From contig NZ_JWLC01000027.1 in NCBI RefSeq assembly GCF_000813745.1, positions 124,878-188,877 on the forward strand: a stretch of 64,000 nucleotides of DNA. Reading direction: 5' to 3'. The translations under genes were made by a program, and so were the position numbers. How positions within the stretch are numbered: the first letter of the stretch is position 1; every line of letters starts with the position of its first letter. The notes under the pieces are model-generated. The model did no database searches. It worked only from the letters and a program-made list of their open reading frames with translations, and was not told the origin of the DNA. The stretch comes from Leisingera sp. ANG-M1 (GTDB lineage Bacteria; Pseudomonadota; Alphaproteobacteria; Rhodobacterales; Rhodobacteraceae). Of this stretch, positions 32,946 through 41,379 are shown in pieces.

Positions 32946-35303
32946 ATGAGCAGTTTTGACGAAATGGACGCCTTTGAGGGCGCATCGCTGTCGTCCCGCG
33001 CCATGGCAGCGCGGCCGATGCCTTATCTGGACTCGCTGAACCCGGCGCAGCGCGAGGCGGTGGAATGCCTCGACGGTCCGGTGCTGATGCTGGCCGGCGC
33101 CGGCACCGGCAAAACCAAGGCGCTGACCACCCGCATCGTGCATCTCCTCAGCACCGGCCGGGCGCGCCCGAACGAGATTCTGTCGGTCACCTTCACCAAC
33201 AAGGCCGCCCGCGAGATGAAAGAGCGCGTCGGCGGCATGCTTGGCCAGGCGGTTGAGGGCATGCCCTGGCTCGGCACCTTCCACTCGATCTGCGTGAAAC
33301 TGCTGCGCCGCCACGCCGAGCTGGCGGGGCTGAAGTCCAACTTCACCATTCTGGATACCGACGACCAGATCCGCCTGCTGAAGCAGCTGATCCAGGCCGC
33401 AGGCATCGACGACAAGCGCTGGCCCGCGCGGATGCTGGCAAACATCATCGACGACTGGAAGAACCGGGCACTGACGCCCGAGAAAGTACCCGCATGCGAT
33501 GCCGGTGCCTATAACAACCGCGGCACCGAGTTCTACGCCCAGTATCAGACCCGCCTGCGCGAACTGAATGCGGTGGATTTCGGCGATCTCCTGCTGCACA
33601 TGGTGACGATCTTCCAGAACCACCCCGACGTGCTGGAGCAGTACCAGCGCTGGTTCCGCTACATCATGGTGGACGAATACCAGGATACCAACGTCGCCCA
33701 GTACCTCTGGCTGCGGCTCTTGGCTGGTGCGCATAAGAATGTCTGCTGCGTCGGCGACGACGACCAGTCGATCTACGGCTGGCGCGGCGCCGAGGTCGGC
33801 AACATCCTGCGGTTCGAAAAGGACTTTCCCGGCGCCATGGTGGTGCGGCTGGAACAGAACTACCGCTCCACCGGTCATATCCTGGCCGCGGCCTCGAACG
33901 TGATCCGCGGCAATGCCGGCCGTCTGGGCAAGGAGCTGTGGACCGATGCAGGCGAAGGTGAAAAGGTCCGCCTGATCGGCCATTGGGACGGCGAGGAAGA
34001 GGCCCGCTGGATCGGTGAAGAAATCGAGGCCATGCAGCGCGGCACCCGCGGCCAGTCGCCGATTGGCCTCAACAGCATGGCGATCCTGGTGCGTGCCTCG
34101 CACCAGATGCGTGCTTTCGAGGACCGCTTCCTGACCATCGGTCTGCCATACCGGGTGATCGGTGGCCCGCGCTTCTATGAGCGGATGGAGATCCGCGATG
34201 CCATGGCCTATTTCCGGGTTGTGGTCTCGCCCGACGACGACCTGGCGTTTGAACGCATCGTCAACACCCCCAAGCGCGGCCTTGGCGACAAGGCGCAGCA
34301 GACTATCCAGGGCATCGCCCGCGAAAACGGCGTCTCGCTGGTCGAAGGCGCCCGGCTTGCGGTTGAAGGCGGCCAGATCAAGGGCAAGGGCGGCGGCGCC
34401 CTGCGCCAGCTGGTCGAGGGCATTGCCCGTTGGGGGCATATGGCGGGGGATGCGGACGTCACCCATATGGAGCTGGCCGAAATCATCCTGGACGAGTCTG
34501 GCTACACAACCATGTGGCAGAACGACAAAAACCCGGATTCGCCCGGCCGTCTGGAAAACCTCAAGGAACTGGTGAAGGCGCTGGAGAGCTTCGAGAACCT
34601 GCAGGGCTTCCTGGAGCACGTCAGCCTGGTCATGGACAACGACAAGCAGGACGCGGACGAGAAGGTCTCGATCATGACCCTGCACGCCGCCAAGGGCCTG
34701 GAATTCCCCGCGGTGTTCCTGCCGGGCTGGGAGGACGGGCTGTTCCCGTCGCAGCGCTCGATGGACGAAAGCGGCCAGAAGGGGCTCGAGGAAGAGCGCA
34801 GGCTGGCCTATGTGGGCATCACCAGGGCCGAGCAGATCTGCACCATTTCCTTTGCCGGCAACCGCCGGGTGTTCGGCCAATGGCAGTCGCAGCTGCCCTC
34901 GCGTTTCATTGATGAGCTGCCCGAGGAACATGTGGAAGTGCTGACCCCGCCGGGCCTCTATGGCGGAGGCTACGGCGCGGCTGCTCCGGGGGCAGGGCAG
35001 GTCCGGTCGACTATCGACGAGCGGGTGGCCCAGGCTGACGGCTACAACTCCCCGGGCTGGAAACGGATGCAGGCGCGGGCCGGGCAATACGGCATGTCGC
35101 AGCCCAAGGAGAGCAAGCACTCGGTGATCGATCTCACGGCCACTTCCAGCTTCACTCTGGGCGAGCGGGTATTTCACCAGAAATTCGGCTATGGCGCCAT
35201 CATCGGCATCGAGGGCGACAAGCTGGAAGTGGATTTCGAAAAGGCCGGCGCCAAGAAAGTGGTTGCCCGTTTTGTTTCGGCCACCGACGACGTGCCCTTC
35301 TGA
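32946..35303 (+). CDS. uvrD: ATP-dependent DNA helicase PcrA/UvrD
   Basis: A 785-residue superfamily 1A 3'-5' helicase. Walker A GAGTGKT is at residues 51-57, with SVTFTNKAAREMKERV, DEYQDTN (Walker B), GDDDQSIYGWRGA, LEQNYRST and the later MTLHAAKGLEFPAVFLPGWEDG and YVGITRAE motifs. The C-terminal 50 residues (FTLGERVFHQKFGYGAIIGIEGDKLEVDF) form the Tudor-like domain that binds RNA polymerase in PcrA. It acts in nucleotide excision and mismatch repair and in removal of stalled complexes. AGGA 8 bases before ATG 32946 fixes the start. Confidence 0.94.
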   Translation: MSSFDEMDAFEGASLSSRAMAARPMPYLDSLNPAQREAVECLDGPVLMLAGAGTGKTKALTTRIVHLLSTGRARPNEILSVTFTNKAAREMKERVGGMLGQAVEGMPWLGTFHSICVKLLRRHAELAGLKSNFTILDTDDQIRLLKQLIQAAGIDDKRWPARMLANIIDDWKNRALTPEKVPACDAGAYNNRGTEFYAQYQTRLRELNAVDFGDLLLHMVTIFQNHPDVLEQYQRWFRYIMVDEYQDTNVAQYLWLRLLAGAHKNVCCVGDDDQSIYGWRGAEVGNILRFEKDFPGAMVVRLEQNYRSTGHILAAASNVIRGNAGRLGKELWTDAGEGEKVRLIGHWDGEEEARWIGEEIEAMQRGTRGQSPIGLNSMAILVRASHQMRAFEDRFLTIGLPYRVIGGPRFYERMEIRDAMAYFRVVVSPDDDLAFERIVNTPKRGLGDKAQQTIQGIARENGVSLVEGARLAVEGGQIKGKGGGALRQLVEGIARWGHMAGDADVTHMELAEIILDESGYTTMWQNDKNPDSPGRLENLKELVKALESFENLQGFLEHVSLVMDNDKQDADEKVSIMTLHAAKGLEFPAVFLPGWEDGLFPSQRSMDESGQKGLEEERRLAYVGITRAEQICTISFAGNRRVFGQWQSQLPSRFIDELPEEHVEVLTPPGLYGGGYGAAAPGAGQVRSTIDERVAQADGYNSPGWKRMQARAGQYGMSQPKESKHSVIDLTATSSFTLGERVFHQKFGYGAIIGIEGDKLEVDFEKAGAKKVVARFVSATDDVPF

Positions 35304-35330
35304 TCAGCCGGTTTGCGCCGGCAAGGCCGG

Positions 35331-35404
35331 CGGATCGGATCGCTATGCGATCCGATCCGGGCGCGGGCGCCGCGGGCAGCAAAGCTGCCCGCGGCGCCCG
35401 CGCC
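35331..35404. terminator. Twin perfect hairpins between convergent genes
   Basis: Hairpin 1 has 13-bp arms (CGGATCGGATCGC, loop TAT, 35331-35359). Hairpin 2 starts on the next base with 21-bp arms (left arm 35360-35380, loop AAA, right arm 35384-35404). There is no T tract, so they may stop converging polymerases or protect 3' ends rather than act as classical terminators. Confidence 0.55.
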
Positions 35405-35458
35405 ACCCCTCCCTCTAAGGTATGCGCAACTTTCCGGGGCAAGTGCCGGGCGGCGGTC

Positions 35459-36322
35459 CTACCGCATTGCAATCATCGCAATGCCGATGGCAATCAGCAG
35501 GGCCCAGCCCAGGCGGCTGAGGCCGCGCGGCTCCTTCAGCACCAGGGCCGCCAGGATCACAGACACCGGGATCGACACTTGCCGCACCGCACTGACAGCC
35601 GCGGCTTCCGCGCCCAGCTGGAACACCCGCAGGATCAGCAGGTAGGAAAGGTAGGACGAAAGCCCCGCAAACAGGATGCGCCAGGGGTTCTCTGCCCAGC
35701 CGCGCACCACGCCCAGCAGCGGTGCCGATTGCCCCCGGTCCTCCCAAGCGCGCAAAGCCCCCATTGCCAGCGTCACCAGGATATAGGTCCAGAACAGAAA
35801 CGGCGCGCTGGCGGCACCTTGCATGGCGGCCGCATCCGATATCGAATAGGCAGCCGAGCCCAGCATCGCCATCACCGCCATGGCAAAGGCGCGCGGATCA
35901 TCCAGCAGCCGCCCGTTGCCCTTTTGAACCATCAGCCCGGCCCAGATAATCAGCCCCATCCCCAGCAGCGCCGCGCCGGAATAGCTCTGGTTCAGCGCCA
36001 GCCAGCTGAAAGCAGCGATCGCCAGCGGCGAGGACCGCACGATCGGGTAATAGGCCGACAGGTTCCCCCGCCGCAGCGCCGACAGCGTGCCGTAGTAGTA
36101 AACCGTCAGCCCCAGCGCCGAGACCAGCACCAGCGGCCAGACCCCGGCGGGCAGGGCGGTGCTGTGCCCGGCCAACATCATATGCACGCCCGCAAACACC
36201 ACCCAGGAGAGGCACACGCCGGTGTAGCAGGACACCGGATGCGCCACGCCTTTCAGGGTCAGATCCCGCAGCGGATGCGAGACTGCTGACAGCAGAACCA
36301 GCAGGATCCAAAGCAGCGCCAC
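35459..36322 (-). CDS. DMT-superfamily (EamA) transporter
   Basis: A 287-residue membrane protein with about ten hydrophobic helices and two EamA-type repeats. It includes AYYPIVRSSPLAIAAFSWLAL in the first half and AVSAVRQVSIPVSVILAALVLKEP in the second, both family hallmarks. It probably exports or exchanges small metabolites. GTG at 36322 begins directly after the TGA of the phosphodiesterase gene, so the two are translated from one transcript. Confidence 0.82.
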   Translation of the reverse strand: MALLWILLVLLSAVSHPLRDLTLKGVAHPVSCYTGVCLSWVVFAGVHMMLAGHSTALPAGVWPLVLVSALGLTVYYYGTLSALRRGNLSAYYPIVRSSPLAIAAFSWLALNQSYSGAALLGMGLIIWAGLMVQKGNGRLLDDPRAFAMAVMAMLGSAAYSISDAAAMQGAASAPFLFWTYILVTLAMGALRAWEDRGQSAPLLGVVRGWAENPWRILFAGLSSYLSYLLILRVFQLGAEAAAVSAVRQVSIPVSVILAALVLKEPRGLSRLGWALLIAIGIAMIAMR

Positions 36323-37111
36323 TCAGCCGCCTGCCGTTTGGCCCGGGCGGTCCAGATAGGCATCGAAATGCACCGTGACCTGATCCTCGCTCAGCTGCAC
36401 CACGCTGTAGGCCAGCGGCTCGACACTGTAATCCGTGCCAACCCGTTCCGGCACCAGCGGGATCTGGTGGTTGGTGCTCGGCAGCGAGGTGAACGGATAG
36501 CCGCGCCAGTTCACATAGGTGATCCGGTGGATATGGCCGTAAAAGATGTGCCGGATGTTCCGGCCCTTCTGCAGAGCCGCATAAAACGCCTCGGGACCGC
36601 GCAGCTTGATATCATCCACATAAGGCAGGCCGATATCAAACGGCGGGTGGTGCATAAACAGGAACACCGGCGCATCGCCCGCCTGTTCTAGCTCCGCCTC
36701 CAGCCAGGCCAGCCGGTCCGCACACAACTCACCGTCATGCACGCCAGGACCTCCGGTCAGCGTGTCGAGGAACACAAATTTCGCGCCCCCGGCTGCATGG
36801 CTGTACTGGATAAACCCGTTTGCGTCGCGCGGATGCTCCGGGAACACCTCCAGGAACCTCTCCCGCACGTCGTGGTTGCCCAGCATCAGAAACACCGGCA
36901 GCGGAAACGCCTGCAGCTGCTCCTGCAGCCAGCCATAGGCCTCCGGATCGCCCTCATCGGCCAGATCGCCGGAGATCACGCAAAAGGCGGCATCGCGGTG
37001 CCACGCGGCAACATCGGCCAGCACCCGCGACAGATTCGCCGCCGGGTCGCCGCCGTTGAGCATGGCACCGGGGCGCGTCAGGTGAATATCGGTGAGGTGG
37101 ATGAACTTCAT
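36323..37111 (-). CDS. CpdA-like calcineurin-type phosphodiesterase
   Basis: A 262-residue binuclear metallophosphoesterase. All five metal motifs are visible: DIH (Asp8, His10), SGDLADEGD (Asp49), LGNHD (Asn79, His80), MHHPPF and GHIHRITY. Closest in layout to class III cyclic nucleotide phosphodiesterases (CpdA, 3',5'-cAMP); glycerophosphodiester cleavage is the alternative. Upstream of, and abutting, a DMT transporter gene. Confidence 0.83.
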   Translation of the reverse strand: MKFIHLTDIHLTRPGAMLNGGDPAANLSRVLADVAAWHRDAAFCVISGDLADEGDPEAYGWLQEQLQAFPLPVFLMLGNHDVRERFLEVFPEHPRDANGFIQYSHAAGGAKFVFLDTLTGGPGVHDGELCADRLAWLEAELEQAGDAPVFLFMHHPPFDIGLPYVDDIKLRGPEAFYAALQKGRNIRHIFYGHIHRITYVNWRGYPFTSLPSTNHQIPLVPERVGTDYSVEPLAYSVVQLSEDQVTVHFDAYLDRPGQTAGG

Positions 37112-37230
37112 GGCACTATCCTGCTAAGCCTGCTGTCCGTCCGGACAATAGAACCAGCAAGCGCCGCCGCCCGATAACAGGAAACCGCCGCCAAACTTGT
37201 AGCGGAGCGACAAATCTTGAAGGCGGAAAC

Positions 37231-37311
37231 AAAAACGGCGGCGCCCAGGGAGGAGGAGGGGCGCCGCCGTTCTGTCAAACACCGGGAAACAGGGAGGAGG
37301 AGATCCCGGTG
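37231..37311 (-). ncRNA. CcsR/cuckoo-type sRNA, distal unit (stem-loops 3 and 4)
   Basis: Minus-strand stem-loop 3 (arms 37280-37287 and 37304-37311) and stem-loop 4 (arms 37235-37246 and 37259-37270, 12 bp) both expose CTCCTCCTCCC in the loop. Stem-loop 4 is followed by TTTTT at 37231-37235, making it also the terminator of the locus. Two stem-loops with anti-Shine-Dalgarno loops is the definition of cuckoo RNAs in Rhodobacterales. Confidence 0.8.
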
Positions 37312-37342
37312 ATCCGAACCCGGCTCTTGGCCGGTATAGGGT

Positions 37343-37415
37343 GCGGCAGCATCAGGGAGGAGGAGGATGCTGCCGCGTAAGACAGGCTCTTCAAGGGAGG
37401 AGGAGAAAGAGCCTG
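37343..37415 (-). ncRNA. CcsR/cuckoo-type sRNA, proximal unit (stem-loops 1 and 2)
   Basis: Stem-loop 1 (arms 37383-37391 and 37407-37415) and stem-loop 2 (arms 37343-37353 and 37366-37376, perfect 11 bp) each hold CTCCTCCTCCC in the loop. It begins 8 bases after the DUF1127 stop and so is presumably cut from the same transcript. In Rhodobacter sphaeroides the homologous CcsR RNAs are made with a DUF1127 protein under RpoH control and affect C1 and pyruvate metabolism during oxidative stress. Confidence 0.8.
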
Positions 37416-37422
37416 ATCTCTA

Positions 37423-37632
37423 TCAGTTGTTCTCGTAGGCCGCCTGATAGGCGACGCGCTTGATTTCCGAGCGGTTCAGGCCCAGGTCGGCCAGCTCGCG
37501 GCCCGACAGTGCCGACAGCTCGTTGACGGTCTGGCGGTACAGGCGGTAGCGGACAAACTTGACCAGCAGCGCATCCAGCAGGCCCACCGGGGATGCCACG
37601 TTCACCGCGGAGATCTGATGTGCTGCTGCCAT
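37423..37632 (-). CDS. DUF1127 protein (CcaF1-like)
   Basis: A 69-residue protein ending with the arginine-rich DUF1127 motif: FVRYRLYRQTVNELSALSGRELADLGLNRSEIKRVAYQAAYE. In Rhodobacter the protein at this position (CcaF1) binds RNA and helps mature the CcsR sRNAs encoded downstream; the same arrangement is seen here. Small DUF1127 proteins in other alphaproteobacteria affect phosphate and stress responses. Start ATG 37632 gives the family length. Confidence 0.88.
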   Translation of the reverse strand: MAAAHQISAVNVASPVGLLDALLVKFVRYRLYRQTVNELSALSGRELADLGLNRSEIKRVAYQAAYENN

Positions 37633-37989
37633 GGGTCTGTTCCTTCGTCTAACCGTCTCGTCCTGCGCTGCATCAGCGCTTGCTTGAGGGGTAATTTAGG
37701 CATCCCGCTGCTGGGCGCAATCCCGTGCTTCGTCATTGCTGCTATGCAGCATTTGCATGGGTGCGGATCTTGTATGTAGCTGGAAAAGGACAATATTTTC
37801 CGCACCTCCTTAAGCATTTGTATAATTTCGCAGCACAGACCCGCTTGCCGCGCATGGCTGGGCGGCATGCTGTTGACCGCTGCGCAAATCCCTGTTCCGC
37901 CCCGGCGCCTGCGGCAATCCTGCAAGGCGGGTTCCAAGGCGGGAAACCGCTGCATATATATGTGCCGGACAACACGCAGGAGAGCAGTC
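37633..37989. promoter_or_regulatory. Divergent region between the DUF1127 and mrp genes
   Basis: 357 bases without a supported gene. It must hold the promoter of the DUF1127-sRNA unit and of mrp. An AT-rich palindrome CATATATATG lies at 37953-37962, 28 bases before the mrp start. No unambiguous RpoH-type box was identified by eye. Confidence 0.45.
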
Positions 37990-39054
37990 ATGGCGGCCAC
38001 AAAGGAACAGATTCACGCGGCACTGGAGCGGCTGGCCCTGCCGGACGGCGGCACCCTGGTGTCGCGCGACATGCTGCGGGCGCTGCGCATCGAGGGCGGC
38101 AAAGTAAGTTTTGTGATCGAAGCGCCAAGCCCCGAGATCGCCAAGCTGATGGAGCCGCTGCGCAAGGCCGCTGAAGCGGCAGTCCTGTCGCTCGACGGCG
38201 TCGAGACCGTCTCCGCCGCGCTCACCGCACATGCACCGCAGCAGCCCGCGCCCAGCCTCAAGGTCGGCGGCCATCCCAAGCCGCAGGCGGAGCCGTTGAA
38301 GCCCTCCGGCGTCAAGCGCATCCTGGCCATTGCCTCCGGCAAGGGCGGGGTGGGCAAATCCACTGTCTCTTCCAACCTCGCAGTGGCTCTGGCCAAACAG
38401 GGCCGCAGGGTGGGCCTGCTGGACGCCGACATCTACGGCCCCTCCCAGCCCCGCATGATGGGCGCCAAGGGCCGCCCCGCCAGCCCCGACGGCAAGATCA
38501 TCAAGCCGCTGCACGCCCATGGCGTCACCCTGATGTCGATCGGTTTCATGCTGGAGGAAGGCAAGGCGGTGGTCTGGCGCGGTCCCATGCTGATGGGTGC
38601 GCTGCAGCAGATGCTGGGGCAGGTGAACTGGGGCGAGCTGGATGTGCTGATCGTCGACCTGCCACCTGGCACCGGCGACGTGCAGCTGACGCTCTGCACC
38701 AAGGCCGAACTCTCCGGCGCCATTGTCGTCTCCACCCCGCAGGACGTGGCGCTCTTGGATGCGCGCAAGGCGATGGACATGTTCAAGACCCTGAAAACCC
38801 CGGTGCTGGGGCTGATTGAGAATATGTCCTTCTTCACCTGTCCCGATTGCGGCGGCGAGCATCACATCTTCGGCCACGGCGGCGTTGCGGCTGAGGCCGA
38901 GACTCTGGGCCTGCCGCTCCTGGGCGCTTTGCCGATCGACCTGGAAACCCGTCTGGCCGGCGACGGCGGCACGCCTATTGCGGCAGGCGAGGGCGCCATG
39001 GCCCAGGCCTATGCCCGCATCGCCGAAGGCCTGGTCAAGGGCGGCATGGCCTGA
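37990..39054 (+). CDS. mrp: Mrp/NBP35-type iron-sulfur carrier ATPase
   Basis: A 354-residue protein: N-terminal MIP18-like (DUF59) domain (about 1-80), then a deviant-Walker P-loop ATPase with GKGGVGKST (117-125), DADIYGPSQP, DLPPGTGDVQLT, and CPDCGG late in the chain that can bind a 4Fe-4S cluster. Mrp delivers Fe-S clusters to apo-enzymes in the cytoplasm. ATG 37990 with GGAG upstream. Followed by a terminator, then the dcw control region. Confidence 0.92.
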   Translation: MAATKEQIHAALERLALPDGGTLVSRDMLRALRIEGGKVSFVIEAPSPEIAKLMEPLRKAAEAAVLSLDGVETVSAALTAHAPQQPAPSLKVGGHPKPQAEPLKPSGVKRILAIASGKGGVGKSTVSSNLAVALAKQGRRVGLLDADIYGPSQPRMMGAKGRPASPDGKIIKPLHAHGVTLMSIGFMLEEGKAVVWRGPMLMGALQQMLGQVNWGELDVLIVDLPPGTGDVQLTLCTKAELSGAIVVSTPQDVALLDARKAMDMFKTLKTPVLGLIENMSFFTCPDCGGEHHIFGHGGVAAEAETLGLPLLGALPIDLETRLAGDGGTPIAAGEGAMAQAYARIAEGLVKGGMA

Positions 39055-39088
39055 AGTCTCCGGGCGCCCCTGTATAATATGTGCAAAG

Positions 39089-39112
39089 GCCCGCCGCTTT
39101 GGCGGGCTTTTT
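39089..39112 (+). terminator. Intrinsic terminator of mrp
   Basis: GCCCGCC and GGCGGGC with loop GCTTT, followed by five T residues. Confidence 0.85.
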
Positions 39113-39131
39113 CCGTTCCGGGGCCTTCAGA

Positions 39132-39279
39132 TGGGCGCCAATGGGAAAGGCGGCCGGTTTTGGGATCAAATGGGATCCGCGCCCGGCGCGGGACACCATG
39201 GGATGTTTGGGGTGGCATGGGAGGCCTGGGAATTCACGGGACGGCTGGGAATTCATGGGTACCATGGGAAATTATGGCC
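39132..39279 (+). promoter_or_regulatory. Extended array of predicted MraZ boxes
   Basis: TGGG begins at 39132, 39142, 39161, 39171, 39199, 39208, 39218, 39227, 39246, 39256 and 39265, with CGGG at 39189 and 39237 in the same phase. Steps are 9-10 bp or multiples. MraZ binds TGGG-type repeats spaced about 10 bp upstream of its own operon, usually only three or four. The repeat CTGGGAATTCA occurs twice (39226 and 39245). Confidence 0.7.
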
Positions 39280-39421
39280 CAAATCCCGCACCTCACCCCT
39301 TGAAGTTGCGAATCGGCAGGTGTTGAAACGGTTTTAACGGGCATTCCTGAGAGCGGAACTTGCCCTGTCGTGTGAACGTAAGGGGAACTTTTGCCGGATG
39401 CGTGAGTCTTTCGGCGGAATC

Positions 39422-39437
39422 GTGGGAAACTATGGGA
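39422..39437 (+). promoter_or_regulatory. Promoter-proximal MraZ box pair
   Basis: GTGGGAAACTATGGGA: two TGGGA boxes starting at 39423 and 39433, 10 bp apart, directly upstream of the predicted dcw promoter. This matches the compact operator expected for MraZ autoregulation. Confidence 0.7.
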
Positions 39438-39443
39438 AAAAAA

Positions 39444-39471
39444 TTGCAGACGCAACTCGCCTCTATATCTA
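39444..39471 (+). promoter_or_regulatory. Candidate dcw promoter
   Basis: TTGCAG (39444-39449), 16-base spacer, TATCTA (39466-39471). The -35 is reasonable, the -10 only partial. Position right after the MraZ boxes is the main support. Transcription would start near 39478, giving a leader of about 400 bases. Confidence 0.45.
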
Positions 39472-39477
39472 GTGTCT

Positions 39478-39830
39478 GGGCTGAGAGTGATCACAACAAG
39501 TCCGGATTTTTGCCCTGATTTTGCCCCGAATCCCTCTCGAATCTGCGGAATCCCTGTCAAGGATTCGGCGGGTTCCCGCAGAAAACAGTTGCAGGGCCAT
39601 CAATTCCCATAGTATCCCTAATTCATCGAATGAGACGAGGGACGGGGCGCCAAACGACCCCAAGCCAACTAAAAGAGCAGGTTTCATACAGGCCTTCGCT
39701 TTCATCGAACAAAGAGATCCGGCGCGCGGGCGAGCAGACATCCCCCCAGGTGGCGCGCGCAGTCGGACATCCCGCAAAGCGGGCCAAGGCGGCGGGTTGA
39801 TCAGTGGCAGCAGATCAACCCGCCCCTTTT
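39478..39830 (+). ncRNA. UpsM-like leader sRNA upstream of mraZ
   Basis: The stretch from the predicted start to a strong terminator has no gene. In Rhodobacter sphaeroides the dcw 5' leader yields an abundant sRNA (UpsM) through partial termination before mraZ. The layout here (MraZ boxes, promoter, roughly 350-base untranslated leader, terminator, mraZ) is the same. The 5' end is a guess. Confidence 0.45.
39791..39830 (+). terminator. Attenuator/terminator in the mraZ leader
   Basis: GGCGGGTTGATC and GATCAACCCGCC form a perfect 12-bp stem with a ten-base loop, followed by CCTTTTC. It lies 50 bases before mraZ, so reading into the dcw cluster requires read-through. Confidence 0.8.
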
Positions 39831-39879
39831 CATTCTGGGGGACGGATTAACGCGAGGGACACGCGAAAAGGACGGTAAC

Positions 39880-40383
39880 TTGGGCCGCAGGTTCAGAGGC
39901 GAAAGCCACCATAAGGTGGACACAAAGGGGCGGGTCTCGATTCCCGCTTCCTTTCGCCGTGTGCTCGAGGCCGCCGATCCCAACTGGCAGCCGGGCCAGA
40001 ACCCGGAACTGGTGATCGTCTACGGCGACAAGCGCCGCAACTTCCTGGAATGCTATACTATCGAGGCGATCGAGGAGGTCGACGCCAAGATCGACCAGCT
40101 CCCGCGCGGCTCGATGCAGCGCAAGATGCTGCAGCGGATGTTCCACGGCCAGTCCTTCCCGACCAATGTCGACGAGACCGGCCGCCTGGTCCTGCCCGCC
40201 AAGCTGCGCCAGAAAATCGACCTCGATGCCGAGGCCTTCTTCATCGCCGCGGGCGACACCTTCCAGATCTGGAAGCCCGAGACCTATGAGGAAGAAGAGC
40301 TGGCCAAGGCCGAAGAATGGATGGAAGACCTGCCCGAGGACTTCGATCCGATGGAATTCCTAGACGGCGCTGGGGGCGCTTAA
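39880..40383 (+). CDS. mraZ: Transcriptional regulator MraZ
   Basis: A 167-residue protein with two SpoVT/AbrB-type swapped-hairpin repeats: KVDTKGRVSIPASFR (12-26) and NVDETGRLVLPAKLR (96-110). MraZ forms rings and binds TGGG repeats to repress the dcw operon; a matching array is found upstream. Start is TTG 39880, with AAGGA 7-8 bases before it; no ATG fits the family N-terminus. The acidic C-terminal tail is a common alphaproteobacterial extension. First gene of the dcw cluster, 3 bases before rsmH. Confidence 0.94.
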   Translation: MGRRFRGESHHKVDTKGRVSIPASFRRVLEAADPNWQPGQNPELVIVYGDKRRNFLECYTIEAIEEVDAKIDQLPRGSMQRKMLQRMFHGQSFPTNVDETGRLVLPAKLRQKIDLDAEAFFIAAGDTFQIWKPETYEEEELAKAEEWMEDLPEDFDPMEFLDGAGGA

Positions 40384-40386
40384 ACA

Positions 40387-41379
40387 ATGACTCAGGACCA
40401 AGAAGCTGCCAATGGTCCCCACATCCCGGTTCTTCTCCGCCCGCTGCTTGCAGCCGTGGCCCCCGTTTCGGGCCGCTGGCTGGATGGCACCTTCGGGGCA
40501 GGGGGCTATACCCGCGGCCTGCTGGAGGCGGGTGCTGATGAAGTCACCGGCGTTGACCGCGATCCGCTCGCTTTTGAACTCGCAAAACCTTGGACAGGGG
40601 ACTACGGCGACCGCCTGATCCTGCAGCCCGGTGTGTTCTCCCGCATGGATGAATATGCGCAGGACCTCGACGGGGTGGTGCTGGACCTTGGCGTCTCTTC
40701 CATGCAGCTGGACCTGGCCGAACGGGGCTTCTCCTTTATGAAAGACGGCCCTTTGGACATGCGCATGTCGCAGTCCGGTCCGTCCGCCGCCGACCTGATC
40801 GCCGAACTCACCGAGGCGCAGATCGCCGACATCCTGTTCCACTACGGCGAAGAGCGCGCCAGCCGCCGCATTGCCAAGGCGATTGTCAAGGAACGCACAA
40901 TCGAACCCATCACCACCACCCTGCGCCTTGCGGGCATCATCGAGAGCTGCCTGCCGCGCCCCAAGCCCGGCCAGTCGCACCCCGCGACCCGCAGCTTCCA
41001 GGGCCTGCGCATCGCAGTGAACGCCGAATATGACGAGCTGTTCGAGGGCCTGCTGGCCGCCGAGCGTGCGCTGAAGCCCGGCGGGCTGCTGGCGGTGGTC
41101 ACCTTCCACTCGGTTGAAGACCGCATGGTCAAACGCTTCTTCCAGCACCGCGCAGGCAAAACCGGCCGCGCCAACCGCTATGCACCGGAACAGGCAGAGA
41201 CGCCGTCGCAGTTCGAACTGGTCACCCGCAAGGCGGTTGGCCCGGACGATCAGGAGCTGGCCGAAAACCCGCGCGCCCGTTCCGCCCGCCTGCGGGTCGG
41301 GCGCCGCACGGATGCGGAACCGGGGCCGATCTCGGCCAAGGAGCTTGGAATGCCGCAGCTGAAAGAGGCGCGCAAATGA
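40387..41379 (+). CDS. rsmH: 16S rRNA (cytosine-N4)-methyltransferase RsmH
   Basis: A 330-residue MraW-family enzyme that methylates N4 of C1402 in 16S rRNA. Landmarks are [13 protein letters not shown], the SAM loop [49 protein letters not shown] and [13 protein letters not shown]. Standard second gene of dcw; it overlaps ftsL by four bases (ATGA). Confidence 0.96.
   Translation: MTQDQEAANGPHIPVLLRPLLAAVAPVSGRWLDGTFGAGGYTRGLLEAGADEVTGVDRDPLAFELAKPWTGDYGDRLILQPGVFSRMDEYAQDLDGVVLDLGVSSMQLDLAERGFSFMKDGPLDMRMSQSGPSAADLIAELTEAQIADILFHYGEERASRRIAKAIVKERTIEPITTTLRLAGIIESCLPRPKPGQSHPATRSFQGLRIAVNAEYDELFEGLLAAERALKPGGLLAVVTFHSVEDRMVKRFFQHRAGKTGRANRYAPEQAETPSQFELVTRKAVGPDDQELAENPRARSARLRVGRRTDAEPGPISAKELGMPQLKEARK

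Noticed and set aside
32829-35177. A 782-codon minus-strand frame opposite the helicase gene
   Set aside because: Antisense artefact; the helicase motifs on the plus strand are complete.
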